A stretch of 64,000 nucleotides of DNA from Branchiostoma belcheri (GCF_001625305.1 NW_017803379.1:2816704-2880703), one strand, 5' to 3'. Counted from the stretch's first letter, positions 22,335-36,400 are shown. Program-made: numbers and translations. The notes: generated from the sequence alone by a model not told the origin.

Positions 22335-22732
22335 GTAAGTGTTTGAACAATACTCCTAATGGACAGAATGTAACAACACCGATGTTGTCAAAGGCTGTCG
22401 TTCTAATCAGTTGTGGACGAGGCCGTAGCATTTGCTATGTCTCGATTAGCTCACTATAGAAGGATTGGTCATAAAGTGTGTGGTGATGGTATGTGCAACG
22501 AGTTTGTGGTCAGATATACAGTAAAGTTCAGCTCATTACTGAATATGTAATCTAGACACCTTAACCGTTTAATCTATTGAACGCAATCATCATTGTGGTA
22601 TGTGTGTGTTGCAACCTTTCTATTAGTTCCATTTCTATATTTATTGTGTTGTTGTTATTGTAGCGTCCATATTAAATATGTTGTGACTCATAATATATGT
22701 GCTATAATGATGTGTATCACAGACTTTGGAAA

Positions 22733-24087
22733 ATGGGTTCGGAAAGCAAGGATGTGACGTCAACGAAGATTGACGAGAGGAAACCAGAGGACTTGAAAAG
22801 GGGGAGCTGTTGTCTGGTATGTGGAGCAATTCTTTTCACTATTACCTACTAAATATTGATTGCTAATATTTGTACCTTTCAACATACTGTCTATTACGGC
22901 GGTACGGTGTTATAATTGCACAAAAGAGTTATGTATAATGTAGGTCGATGCTATGGCTTTATGACACAAATGTAAGTACCGAAACCCGTCTTTTTCTTGG
23001 TTATATTTGGTAAATTTTCTCTTGTATTGCAGCTGGCCGACAAAATCCCTGCTCGATACATCTTGTCGGGCTTGTTTTTCTTCGGCGTTGTTTCGCTAGT
23101 CACAGCCAGGAACGGATTCAGCGTCGCCATCGTGGTCATGGTGAACAGTTCATCGTCTGCTTCACCTGTCAATCAAACTGGGACCTACCAACTCTGTCCG
23201 AGCAGCGGGGCTGGAAATACTTCCGCACAGGTAGGACAATTATCCTTCAATCATAATAATTCTATCGGTACAGAAAATTCATTTAGCACAATCACAATCT
23301 TTCAGATTAAGAATAATGATATGACATCAAGGGGTTAGACGGAAAATATAATTGACAAAGTTACTTGCTATTTAGTAGGTTATTAATGATACAACTACCT
23401 GAAGGGCCTTCTGAAGACATGTTTGATGATCTATTTCACTATACATGTATGTATTACATATGAACTGGTTGTCAGATGCATGTCGCCATGTCGGTCTGTG
23501 ATTACAGAACGAGGAGGGAGAACTGGAATGGAGTAAGAGTCTGAGGGGGATTCTTTTGGGGGCGTACTATTATGGCTACATCATCACTCAGGTGAGTGGT
23601 TTAGCTTTATATGTATTATAAGGGTGATGTATAGGAAGACGTAAACAAGCAATTTCATGCATTGTATCTAGAACAGAATGATTGGGTATACAGCGTTAAT
23701 ATCCATATGGTATCCTCCTCAGATGTTACACTGAAATCATTCAATCTAAACGATGTCCCTCTTATATCTTTGCTTAAGCAGCAATCTTCAAAGACGAGAT
23801 TTCATCACTGAGACAAAATACAGACTTTCTTTGTACCTTCTAAAACAATTGTGTTTCTTATCCTTTTATTTGTTTTTTTTCCCACACAGGTGGTAGGCGG
23901 TGTGTTGGAGCAGAAGTTGGGCGGCAAACTCGTGTACGGGACGGGCATGTTGGCCATAGCTGCCCTGGACGCTCTTGGTCCCGTGGCCTCCAGGGCCAGC
24001 CCTTGGGCGATGTTTGCTGTCAGATTCATCATGGGCCTAGTATCTGTAAGTTGTCATTATACAATCAAATAATCATGGTACGTTCAG

Positions 24088-24154
<67 letters not shown>

Positions 24155-27100
24155 CTATAGTCTGGTTGTGACTTAATGAAGGTCCTCTATCCTGCATTGC
24201 AATGATAACTTTGAATTGTTTTCCAGGGAGTTCTGTTCCCCACCATGTTTGGAGTCTGGGGCCGATGGGCTCCTCCAACCGAAAGGACGAAACTTATGGC
24301 AATTTGCTACATAGGTAACTAAACATGTATCAATTTTCTTTTGTGAGTCTTCCGTCATTCTGTCTGTAGAAAGTAGGAGATGTTTATTGTATGCTTTATT
24401 CATATATTCTGCACAGCCATTCGGAATCTAGATTGCTTTAAAATCGTAGCTTAGCATCTAATCATAATTCTTTTTTTTCTTCTCTTGTTTACACAAATGC
24501 AGGGTTGCCCATTGGTAACATGATCAACTACCCGCTGGCTTCCTCCCTCGCTGCTGAGTTGGGGTGGGAGACTATCTTCTATATGCCTGGTATGGAAAGT
24601 CTAAAAATCCTTTTTTCGTTCCCATACCGATCCATAAAAGTTTGTTCTCAGTGTAGTGTGTCAATCGAGTAACGTTCAGTGCGAAGGTTTTGCCACTCTT
24701 TCCAGACGAAAGTTTTGTGATGCCTGAAAAGGTGTCCAGTGCAAGGCTGCTCAGTGCAATAGCATAATAGAGAATTGTCTACATGGTGTTCGAAATAGTA
24801 GATAATTAAGATACTCGATGCACCTGAACCTACTTAGGAGACTTACAGATGTTAACTCCTTCTTGAAGCGGGCACATAATATACTAATAGCTTTGCCCTT
24901 GATGTGTCGCCCAGAAATGTGATGATGGATTGAATCCCCACTGTACTTACAAACTTTCGATAGGACTTTTTGTAGCAGTCTGGCTCGTATTTTGGCTCAT
25001 CCTGGGTTACGACTCGCCTGCAAAACATCCGCGGATCCTGGAGGAAGAACAGAAGTACATAGAAGACAGTATCGGGGGAAAAGTACAACAGGTAACAAGC
25101 AAAGATGCGATCTACTACTTCTGTTTACTTAATCTTGACCTTTCGAAAAACATATTATGGGTTGAATATTAACAGGAACTGTATACCTTCTCTTTGATAG
25201 AAACCAAGAGTTCCTTGGCTGAAAGTATTCTCGTCCCTTCCGGCCTGGGCTCTCATTATTGGACAACTCTCTTCAAATTGGTGCAAATACTTCTTGCTGA
25301 CGCAACTGCCGAACTACATGAAGAATGTGCTGGGTTTCAACATCAAAACGGTGAGCTGTGATGTGTCAAAGGTCTTAAGTTGCCAATTATTGTCATTTTG
25401 CCTGGTGGAATGCCGTTATGTGCGGAAGAAATCAATTGTAAAGTTTCAAAAGGATCCATAGATTGGGTGCAATTAAGGGAGCCTCAGCCTGGTATACAAG
25501 TAGGATAGTACCCCGCCTAAAGCGTCACTTTAGACGTACCTTGGGCAAATCTGCCTGGACTGAAACAGTAGATATGTACAAATTTAAATCTGCTCGCATC
25601 ACCTTAGATGTCCCAATTGATGATTTGATTGCAAATCGCATAACGATGTTGGACTGAAGGAGGCCTGGGGATCAGGGAAGGATATTTGACATTCTAGCTC
25701 TTACAAATCACTAGCAGTGCTAGACTAGTACTATAAAGTATACTATTATAAGCCCGTAACACCGCCTTTTCTATATCCTCTAGAACGGCTTGCTGTCCGC
25801 TCTTCCGTACTTTCTGGCCACGATCTCCATGTTGGCGTCAAGCGTTGCAGCAGACCGCTTGATTGAAGGCGGGAAAATTCCCAAGGTGTGGATAAGAAGG
25901 GGATTCGCTATCACAGGTGATTAAATTTCTCAAGATTGAGATTTCTCAAGATTCAAATTTGCCAAGATTGCATGATTGTGTTGGCCATCGCTGTCCACCC
26001 TATTGTGAATGGTTTTCTCCACACAGGATTTTCCGGCATGGTGATCTGCGGAGTGATCCTGGCGAACCTGAGCGGATGTAACCCTGTCGTTGCCGTTGCC
26101 TTGCTGTGTCTCTCTGAGGCCTTTAACTCCCTGACGACAGCAGGCATGCGGGCGGTCCATGTGGAGTTCGCGCCCAGGTTCAGCGGGGTGACTTTTGGAA
26201 TGGCCAACACGGCAGGGACCCTGCCGGGCATCTTCGCTCCTCTGTTGGTCGGATTCATAACAGAGAATGATGTGAGTACAAAATACTACACAACTTTTCA
26301 CATGGGTATTTCCGTTCCTGTGCAAATTTGAGGGGTAAGAAATGCAATGTGCTGATTTTCCTTCGAATTGTTGGTTTTAATTTCCACGACAATCATGCTT
26401 ACCGTAAATTTGGCCGCCGGGCATCTTTATTCTGGTTTTCTTATGCTATAGCTGTGCAACAACGCATACCGGCTATATAGCTGGTATGCATTGTTGCCAT
26501 ATATTACAGCCGTGCAACAATGTATATTAGCTATATAGGCACTTACATTATCTTAGCCCTTGTCCTGCTGGCAATTTTTACACAATATTTTCAAATAATT
26601 TCATGTCTTAATCAGGTCACAGTCCCTTGACTTTTTTTGCCCCGCGGTGGCGTAGTTACTTCCGCATTCGTTGCGTTTCGCTGCGGTGTGATGCGTTACA
26701 CGAGAAACACCCCCAAATCGTACCTACACAGGGTACTATATAGATGGTACTATATGTGCAACCCATATATATATGGGCCCCGCAGGACAAGGGTTAACAA
26801 TACATACGCTTTATGTCCGTGGACCTTTTCAGCCAACCCTCGCTGCCTGGACGAAAATCTTCTACATAGGAGCGGCTCTTCAGGGTGTGGGAGGGATTTT
26901 CACCGTGGTGTTTATGAGCACTGACGTCCAGCCCTGGGCTCGGGAAGAAACCAACATCGATGAAAAGGTTCGTATAAAAGAGTACACAAAGCGAGGTTAG
27001 AGTGGTCTTTAAAAGTTCCGTGAGTTTGAGACAGAAGAAAACATACTAACTTCCCAGGTACAGTAAGTTGCATCAGTCCTGAATTTTTTCTCTTTGTGTA

Positions 27101-27273
27101 ACAATGCGAAATGATAGATTAGCATATCGAATAATAGATAAAAAGCAACTGTTGAGTGTTGTGACATATGTTCACAGGGGACGGAGCTGACTGGTTCCAA
27201 AGACCTCATCATTGCTAATGAACACGCCGAGATGCCGACACAGAATGTCGAGATGTTCATCACCAAGTTATAG
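22733..27273 (+). CDS. SLC17 sialin-like transporter, copy E
   Basis: Complete and open, 527 aa. Coding exons: 22733-22816, 23033-23230, 23508-23591, 23890-24045, 24227-24314, 24503-24589, 24964-25091, 25201-25350, 25784-25916, 26027-26271, 26833-26967, 27178-27273 (TAG). It starts [20 protein letters not shown], one residue shorter than the others in exon 1, and is two to four residues shorter in exon 11. It has the same domains: TM1 Arg (TARNGFSVA), lumenal sequons, [42 protein letters not shown] and tail [11 protein letters not shown]4 reads [13 protein letters not shown]. Exon 4 is nearly identical at the DNA level to other copies although introns are unrelated in length and content, suggesting purifying selection or gene conversion. 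It lacks the pentamer array and intron-5 repeat found elsewhere. Probably the earliest branch among B-E. Confidence 0.92.
24089..24151. repeat. AC dinucleotide microsatellite, intron 4 of copy E
   Basis: About 30 uninterrupted AC units between exons 4 and 5. Confidence 0.97.
26452..26530. repeat. Palindromic block, intron 10 of copy E
   Basis: Inverted halves GCAACAACGCATACCGGC and GCTGGTATGCATTGTTGC are centred on TATATA, followed by a second half-copy with GTGCAACAATG and GCTATATAG. This is cruciform-capable AT-centred DNA, possibly the end of a small DNA transposon. Confidence 0.6.
26556..26793. mobile_element. MITE of about 238 bp, intron 10 of copy E
   Basis: The ends are inverted repeats, left GCCCTTGTCCTGC and right GCAGGACAAGGG, flanked by TTA on each side (26553-26555 and 26794-26796). 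A TTA/TWA duplication is typical of the PIF/Harbinger group, so I assign it there tentatively. It has no transposase ORF. It ends 39 bp before exon 11. Confidence 0.6.
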
Positions 27274-27385
27274 ATCATTTGGTCCCTTCTCTGGACATTC
27301 GATCATCAATTTTCTTAATATATGCACTCTCTGTGGATACGTAGATGACCATACGAAACTCCTCGGTCTGTATTGTTGTTGTGTC

Positions 27386-27391
27386 AATAAA
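27386..27391 (+). terminator. Polyadenylation signal, copy E
   Basis: AATAAA lies 113 bp after the stop, followed by a GT-rich stretch. Confidence 0.6.
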
Positions 27392-28059
27392 GTTTTCAAG
27401 TCTTTATTCACATTTTACAGCTTCTTGCAAGTGACTCTCTTATGTTGTCTTTTGTGTGTGAAACAAGCTCTCTTTTATACCTCCACGGTGTAACTTAGCA
27501 ATAGATATATTGTAGTTTCTTGGAAATTGACAGGGAGCATTTCCATTCTATCGATATGCAAATAATACTATTTTTACTGCACAATCAATCTCTGTTTTGC
27601 TGATTCTACAATATGATGACAGCACCAAACTCAGCGCGAAGAAAGTAACAGGTGGTTTCAGGAGGACATCGCAACGTAATAAATTCAAAAGCAAGCAATA
27701 TCACACCATGGGATATTGAAATTACAAAAATACTGCTAAATATTATTTTATTACAAATTTCAAAATGACATATTTCCATATAACGTTACCACCGCATCAT
27801 ATGGTAATCATTAGGGCGTCATTGCGTCATTCTTTGCGTTTGGAGATCCCATCGGACGGTCAAAGGTCACGGATAGTTTCGTCACATGATGTTTTCACCA
27901 CCAGGTGAGAACTGGTACAGGTACGACTTTGGACCAGGTATATATTGACACTAAAAGGCATGTTTGCCATGTCTGTCAGAGGCACAAGTCCTGACAGAAG
28001 CCGGAGGACTTCTACACCGTATCTAGGATAGAAACGCAGTGCTGTCATGTCACAAGGGC
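27392..28059. other. Intergenic DNA before OCA2
   Basis: No gene recognised. One site to note: TCACATGA (27882-27889), an E-box of the type preferred by MITF/TFE factors, about 230 bp upstream of a possible leader-exon donor. Confidence 0.4.
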
Positions 28060-28113
28060 TTGCGTTCTAGTTCAGGACGGTGTCTAGGAGTTGGGTCGAC
28101 GATCTTTTGTAAG
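28060..28113 (+). other. Possible noncoding leader exon of OCA2
   Basis: TTTTGTAAG/GTAAGT at 28113/28114 is a near-perfect donor following a GC-richer stretch. The next good acceptors before the OCA2 start are at 30409 (gttacag) and 30434 (tattacgtag). Start site unknown; transcript evidence is absent, so this is a guess from splice signals. Confidence 0.3.
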
Positions 28114-30436
28114 GTAAGTTCAGTACTAAGCTGTTGTGCCTTTGTCTCACAAGCCTGGGTCACATACTTCGCACGACAGTATTACGACAGCAAATCGATG
28201 TCGTGGATGTGCTAAAAATAACGACATTTACTTTAATTATGACGGGAAATGGTCTGTGTGACTGCCGTATTCTCGCTGAAAATAGGTCGTCAAAAGTCGC
28301 GGGACGTTGTAATATGTATTGTGATTGCTCCACATAATTTGCAACGGCCAGGTTTAGTTCGGGACAAATATGGTGCAATACATCAGCTGACATGGGTCAA
28401 TAACCTTTGTATTAATGTCATATGACACCTCAGTGTGGACTGTACTAAATTATGAAACTATCATTTTGCATTACTTTTCATGTTTATGAAAGGATAAGCT
28501 TATAATAATGTTATATGACTACCAAATAAGTGCACTGCTTATTAGTGACACCAGCCACACCATGCAGTCTTTGAAACAATCTTATCTTTCATTCACTGAG
28601 GTTCAACTGAATTTTGCTTACTACAAAATGTATAATCTATGCCACTTCCTCTTTCACTTTCGTGACTATAATAGCCTGGTTGTGCAGACCCTCTTGTTGT
28701 TTCTATCAGGTCCCATTAGAATCCTAATGATGGGTTAAATGACCCTCAATGTCTGTCATAAATTATCTCTGTTCTCATTGTCAGACTGACCATAGTATAT
28801 CTATCTTGATCCAAGTTATCTACATTCTCCTGCAAAAGTCTCAGTGTTTGTGAGTCAGTAGCATTTTGAGTAGCCAATTAGGCAAGTTTCAATTAATCTC
28901 GTACATGTAACTGTTACTATCCTGGCCATTTAAACTAACAGATAGAACTGCCTGCAGGAGGTCATGCCCCATTGAGTCTTAAAAGAGTGGAATCCTTGGA
29001 TAATAATTATATGTTTCCAACCTGGGACATTAGTATCAAGGTCCTGATAAAAAAATTGCTTTAGACCCAAAAGTCAGTTTTCTCTCCTTGCACATGTAAA
29101 ACCTTGTGTGTGTGGTGATTGTATTAGTTACAAAGTTAGCTTTTCACAGACAACAAAGGGACTTGTTTGGAGAAGAAACCAAGATTTGAAAGACAATAAG
29201 ATTGACACAAAACAAAGCCATTATCCTACTTGTCTTCAGATGACAAGGCAAGGCATGTGACTCAAGTCACGTGAAGGGATTCCCAGGAATGTGGTTAGTC
29301 TGGTTGGGAAACTTTCAAAACAGGGAGGTTTGATATTTTCTTGTACATATGTATATGGTTATCTAAACCATCATATCTTGTATATTGAAATTGGCTATAG
29401 GACAGTTATAGATACATGTATATGTAAAACTTTGCAAATGTAAATCTACAAGTTCTGTTAGAAAAGGAAGTTGCTAATTCTTATGGTTTCAGTCACCCCT
29501 GTCTATGAAAATGGTTTCAACCAGCTGAACTGTCCTGGTGTGCCCCCTGAAACGTATCACAGACACTTTTAGGGTTATTCCTGGCAGGTTGGTTGGGTCT
29601 ATCACAGGTTCCAAGCAAAAGAATCTGAGATTTGATTCCGCAAGAACGATTGTGACACTTTAATATCGGATGTTCTTACATTTCTTGGATTTGTCTTTGA
29701 AGCAGTCATGATGGATTTCTTAAAAAGGTATGTTTTTGAGAGAAAGTTTATTTTTCAATTACTGGGAAAAGGTGTATACCATTATCTAGAAAAATATTGT
29801 CTTTGGAAAAAAATTAAGTTGTAACATTGTTAGCATCCCTTGTGATTCCATAAGACTTTTCCCAAACTAAAAACAGATTGTTTTAATGATGTAAGTATAA
29901 TGCAATCCACCTACTGTCCATTGTACTAGTATCTTGTCTTCACCTGTCAGGTTAACTTAGGCTTAAGACATGTTATGGGAAGCTTTGAAGTCACAAGACT
30001 TCCATGTGACAGTAATTAGAGACTCTTCCAATACCTGCTGTCCCAATTGCCCTCAGGGAATTCACAGTGGGGATTCCCTTCAGAGATCTTTGAACACTCA
30101 TTTCATTATCCTTCTTTGAGATTTGAACAAACATGGAGAATTCCAGAACTAGGGGCGAAAAAAACATGCCCTACAATGACCACCGTGCAGTACCAAGCGG
30201 TAATTTTTGTGTCCCGGACGTGCCACCTGAAAATCGCAGTGTGGTGTGACGCGCCAGTTTTGGGCCTGTTAACGGTTTAAAAAATCTAATACAGCATGTG
30301 CTGCGTTGTAGGACACATTTTTTGCCCCGTGTAGACTGGCCCCTAGTCATGATAGATCCTACTAATGCGATTAGAGCATAATTTGTCTGGTATGTGAGTG
30401 ATGTTACAGAGCCTGTTTCTGTCCTATTACGTAGTG
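28114..30436. other. Intergenic or first intron of OCA2
   Basis: AT-rich, with no ORF that looks real. It contains CATGTGAC followed by TCACGTGA (29267-29274), two adjacent E-boxes. Otherwise I see nothing in it. Confidence 0.4.
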
Positions 30437-30457
30437 ATGAGTGGAGGTGTGAGCGCC

Positions 30458-33400
30458 ATGGATCCTGTAACCTACGGAACCTATCGCAGTGTTGAAGACA
30501 CGACCGTGGACAGGAGAAGACGCCCTCCTTTTGTTCCGAACCGATCGCAGACGCCGTCGATTCCCGAAGAAAATACTACAGACAGAGAGGACCGAGAAGT
30601 CGAATCTACTTTTCAGAACAATACTGACAATATGGAGAGAAGTCCGCTCCTGTCAGGGGAACCTTGCCCAAATGATCAGAATGCAAACAGAAGAAATAAA
30701 CAAGTCAGGCCGAGGCTTACCAGACCGCAGTCTGCACCAAATGGGTATGATTTTAGATTACAGACTTGTTACTGTTGATTTTCATTTTCTATATTGATTA
30801 TCACAATTAATATCCATGCTGTGCCCTTCTACATTGTTCATTTTGAAGGCAGCATTGTCGTTGTTTTTGGTTAGAAAATTAAAGGAAATGATGTTTTATA
30901 GTTTATTGACAACTTGCCTTTCTGCCTGATGACTAGTATACCAGCAGTCCTGTATAGCCACAACAACATGCAGGCTTTGGATGCTGATCTGGAGGCCCGG
31001 TTGGTGGAGGGAAGGGGTCGCAGTGTCAGTGCCTTGTCTTTAACATCCCAGATGGAACTTCATACCAGTGGGGAACATTGGTTCACACTGTCCAAGGGCA
31101 CAAGGTCAGATATGCAGTTTTGGCTCTAATGTTCATTTATGTGTAAGATCTATATATAAGAAGAATATAATTTTGTCTATGCTAATGCAGAGGTTATGGT
31201 TAAAGGCTTATGTTATTATGTTTTCTACAGCAAGATATAACTGTTCAGTAAAGATTAGTGAATTCCTTTAATCAGTATTTTCAAGGATTGTGTCTTTTGT
31301 TTATGGGAACTTTCTTTCAGAATCACAATAAGTTTTGTTTTATCTTTTATACATTCAGGAAGTTCTTCAGACAGATGAAGATAGGAATCCTCTTCCTTAT
31401 TGTCATAGCCTGCTCAGTAAGTTTGCTCTTTTTACTCTGAAATACAGTTGTCTGCAAAGTTTATGCTAAGTCCTGTATTACCAGTTGTACAAGTGAGTGA
31501 AAGTGATAGAAATCTTCTGAACCCACATGTAGCATTGTTCCAGGTGTGAATACTTTCATGCAACAATTTTGTTTGCTTTTTTCTCAGATAATGTTTGGCA
31601 GTATTCCAGAGGGTAACCAACATCCTGAGACCATTGCTGTTTCTAGTTCACAACCATACCGTATCCTTTATACTACATGTATTATACTCACGTCTGGTGA
31701 CTTCAGTATTGATGGTTGTACTTGATGATTTATGGAAGTCTAAGACTGAATCTTTTTTTTGGTGAGTATAAAAATGTGTATCAGTAAGTTTGTGTTCTCA
31801 GATAATGCTGAAACAGAAGCGTACCCTTTGAACACACACAAAAGAATGGAAAAATATATATTTCAAACTATATTCTGTACTCTGAGGCATAATCCTTGAC
31901 CTACATTTCAAATTCAGATAAGAAGATAGAAGTTGACATGTTATACGGCCAGGTAAAACTAGGTGTTGATGGGCCATTTGACCTACTAGCCAGCAAGGCT
32001 GCCACCCCTGACAACTCCATCAATGTGACATTGTGGTGCAATGTGACAAAAAATGCAACGATAAAGGTATGGATTCTTCTACATTTATTGAGACATTTGA
32101 TGAATTGTCTAAAATATAATTTCTCTGCTTTATCTGCATTGTAAGGATATTTAGGAATATATGACATTACAAAGTCTTCACACTTTTGCTTTGACTGCTA
32201 TTAAAAAGAAAAATTGCTAATTTCACTGTACACAATACTAGTTGTATTATGGCTTCGTCTTGTTTGTCATCATTTCTTTGTTTTTATAATTTAACATATT
32301 TGCAGATCTTGGCCAGTATCAGTATAATGGCTTTGTCTAAGTCGTAATTTTATTTCCTTGTACTTGCAGATCTTGGCCAACTACACCCTGGTGGTTAAGC
32401 ACCCCACAGACATCCCAACATCAGACTGGGTTGCACAGACAAAGAGAGTGCAGGTTGAGAGAAAGTAAGACGTTTTTCTTAAAAAGTCTTGTGCATCAAA
32501 ATGTTACTGTTAAGATTCAGTTAAATGTATTATGTCTCCTATTTGCTTAAAATTAAATTTGAATTCCAGGTTGTTTTGTATACTAGTATACGGGTATGAA
32601 TAGCATTGCATTTGTTCTATTCTGAGACTTCCAACTTGTTAAAACCATCAGAACTGAAAGATTTTTCTTCACCCACCAGGAATGAGAATGACCTGATAAT
32701 GGTGGACATCACAACGGACATGACGGAGGCCACGGCGCTCACCCTGTCGTACATCGAGCTGCCGCCCGCCATCGACTACAGCGTACTAATCGCCGCCATC
32801 ATCCTGGGATTTGTCTACGTCCTCATCACGTTTGATGTAAGTTTGTCAGACATCGTTATTAGGACATGCTAGTTTTCATTAAAGGTTGCTTGATTATACA
32901 GGGTTTTCATGTATTTCTGAGCTTGGCTATGTACAGTGTATTCTTTTTTGCCAAGCTTCGCAATGTGTTAAAAAAATTACTCATCTATTCCATTAAAAAA
33001 GAGTATATGTAGATGCTTTAATTTTACACACTGTGTAATAAACTATCCATATAAAAAGTTACATACAGGTATAATTAACATATGAAATTGTACATTTCAA
33101 TGTAGGTTTGGGAAATAATTTCTTCCAAAGTTGATGTATTCCCCCTCCCCCAAGAGCTAATGGTTCCACCCATTTCCATGGTTACAGCTGGTACACAGGA
33201 CGATTGCCGCCATCATTGGTGCCCTTGCCGCCCTTGCAGCGTTGGCCATGCTGAATGAGAGACCCACCCTGGACCACATCATGGAGTGGATAGACTTCGA
33301 AACACTCTCACTCCTGTTCGGAATGGTGTGTACCCCACTTTTGGTATTAAGCCTTCCAGTGCCATAGGCCAGTTTTAAAACCTACCTAGTTCTAATCATC

Positions 33401-36400
33401 TACAACACTCTGAGGTTAAAATCATTCTGCATAACAGTTACTTTTTTTGCATATTATTCATTTAGTATAGTTTTAACAAAGGAAATATTTTAGTCCCACA
33501 AATAAGACCTCGATCATCTTCTATACAAATTTCATAATGAGAAGTCACCAGACATAGTGTTGATAATATGAATTGTAATGGTTTGCTAATCAATTGTTGA
33601 AAAATGTTTGTTATATTTCTTGAATGTCTTTTACAGATGATACTAGTGGCAATTTTCATGGAGACAGGATTCTTTGACTACGTTGCAATCAAGGTAAGAT
33701 CAGTCTGTTATAGTTCAGGAATGTTAATCTTTAATTCTTCCACTGCTTTTCTAGTCCTCTCTGTATCTTTGTATAATATTCAAAACTGTTCTTTTCTATA
33801 TCATTCTTCATAAAAGCATCAATCTGTCCAGATTATTTGGTGCATTTTATTTCAGTTTTCTTGGACAAGTAGTAGTTCTTGTTTTTAGCACAATAACCAT
33901 CCCTGTCCTTGGTGCTGAATTGATGTCTGTTAGAAATGTGGTTAACCACTTCAAAATCTTAAGGTTCAAACACTACAAATCTAGCATTAAATACACTGTA
34001 CCAGAGTTAATTGATGTATTGTGTGTTTTTGTGTTGTTTTTGTCCTGTTGCAGTGCTATAAGTTGTCCCGCGGCCGTGTGTGGGTGCTGATCTTTATCCT
34101 GTGTCTGCTGGCTGGGGTAGTGTCAGCCTTCCTGGACAACGTCACAACTATTCTTCTCATGGTGCCAGTCTCTATAAGGTCAGGACCATTGACATCTACT
34201 TACTGTTTATTATTTGTTTGTACATAAAAAAACACAACAATTTGCAGTAAAAATACGAAAAGGTGCCAGAGAAATCAGAGACTTTTTCGGTCCATCTTCG
34301 GTTCCCCAATAACGACAATAACTGTATAATAGCCATGGTCATTAACTGATAATTATCAAACATACATCTGATTTTTTAAAACTTCATATCTTATTACAGT
34401 ACTGTTAATCATTTACTTTTTATTTGCTGCTGGTTGCTCTTTTGCAGCCAGATTTCATGTCTTTGAAAATTATGATTTGGTACTCATTTAGGAGCATTTG
34501 CTTAGCATGTGAAATTTCTTCTTTTCAGGTTGTGTGAGGTCATGAACCTTGACCCTAAGTATGTCCTGATTGCCATCGTCATGTTCTCCAATATTGGCGG
34601 GACCAGCACAGCTGTTGGCGATCCCCCCAATGTTATCATCATCTCTAATGCTAGATTCCAGGCTGAGGTACGTTTTGGTACTTGATGACGTACAATGTAG
34701 ATGTGTTGTGTTCCTATTGTAAGTTTGAAAATTTCATATTGTCAAGGGTATATGCGTGATCAGCTGTATCTCTGTATCTGTATAGCCAGTGTAACTGCGC
34801 CTGACAGCATAACATACGAGCTTTGCAGGTACTTTTATAAGCCTAATCTTGATGTTCTGATTTAGTGAGATGCTGCTATAGTTAAACCACTGTGCCTAAG
34901 CACTTGTTAGTTCTGTACACCGAAGTCACAGATCTATGTGGCTTTGCACTAAGCAAAACTTGTTTAAAAACACCAACTAGTAACTTTCTTCCTGCAGTAC
35001 AGAAAAATTGCAGTACTGCATTCTGACTAAGTATTACTACTGGTTGTTAAATATATAAGAACAGGGCTTTTATAACTGTATTGTGTATTGTTTTATCCCA
35101 GGGAATTGACTTTGCCACATTCACGCTCCACTTGTTTCTGGGTATCATCCCTGTCTACACTGTCGGCTTCATCCTCATCAGAATCATGTACATGTGTAAA
35201 CAACTCTTCAACAAGGAGCATCCAGAAATAGTTGGTAAGCACTGGGCAGTATTATGATCCTCAAGTGTGACTTACAGACATTAGACTCAACTAAATCTCA
35301 GGGAAATGTACACATATTTGCTCAGTATAATTTTGATGTATATTCCAGACTTTTTGGTACGTCAATGAAGGTCAGACATCCAGGTAATAAGATAAGCCAA
35401 AAAATAGCCACTCAAGAACTGGACATGATTTGTTATAACAAGACTTTAAATTTGTCTGTTCCAGAACTTAAGCATGAGATAAAAATCTGGAGGCAGACGG
35501 CACAGAGAGTGACCCCAGCGAGTCGTGAGGAGAACACAGTGAAGGCTCTCCTCACACAGAAGGTCCTCACACTGGAAAATACACTCAAGAAGAAACTCTA
35601 CAACCTCAATAGGTGAGAAGAATGGCAGTTTGATTTGTGCTTCGATTCTAGAAAAAGTACTAATATTTTTCCAATTACTCAGAGCATGTTTCAAAAATAA
35701 GGTACTTTATTCATTTCTGCACATATGATATATTTGAAGAAGAACAAAGCAGAGTGCAACTAATGCAATGATTGTTTTTCTTGTGACACTGCTGACTGTT
35801 AGAGTATATGATTATACTAAATTTGGTCACAAATGTTTTACAGGCAAAGGCCAGAAGATACAAACTGGCAGGCAAGCCTTGCTGAACTAGAGGGCAAGGT
35901 AAGAGTGGAAGACTCACCAACTTTTTATATAATCTTGTCAATAGTTTTATTATTACAGCGATTCACATATTTTGCACTGTACAAAAGGATTAAAGGTGAC
36001 CAATAGGTTTTAGTCAATTTGGATCAATTGTTCTACATGTACTTGCCTAATGCTTATATAATGTGTCTGAAATGTTCTCCCACTTACAGTACAAGATTCA
36101 AGACAAGTGGCTCCTGATGAAGTCAGGATTGGTGATGATGGCTGTCATCCTTCTCTTCTTCCTTCACTCCTTTGTTCCCAGCCTGCATCTCAATCTAGGT
36201 AAGATGGCCATTTCTCTTACAGTCATCACTTTCCTCTTCTTTTGGTCTCAATGAGACTTAATAAGGAGTTGACAAAAATTGGTCAAAAACTTGGTAGAGC
36301 TTTAAAGTTTGTAATAGAAGCTGCCAGTCAACTCCTGTATTTAAAAAACTTCTTAAAAACTTTTTCCTACAAAATCCCAGTACATCCACAATCTGATTTG

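Noticed and set aside
25463-25657. 64-aa ORF in intron 8 of copy E
   Set aside because: Unique to this intron, no recognisable motif, probably chance in diverged DNA.
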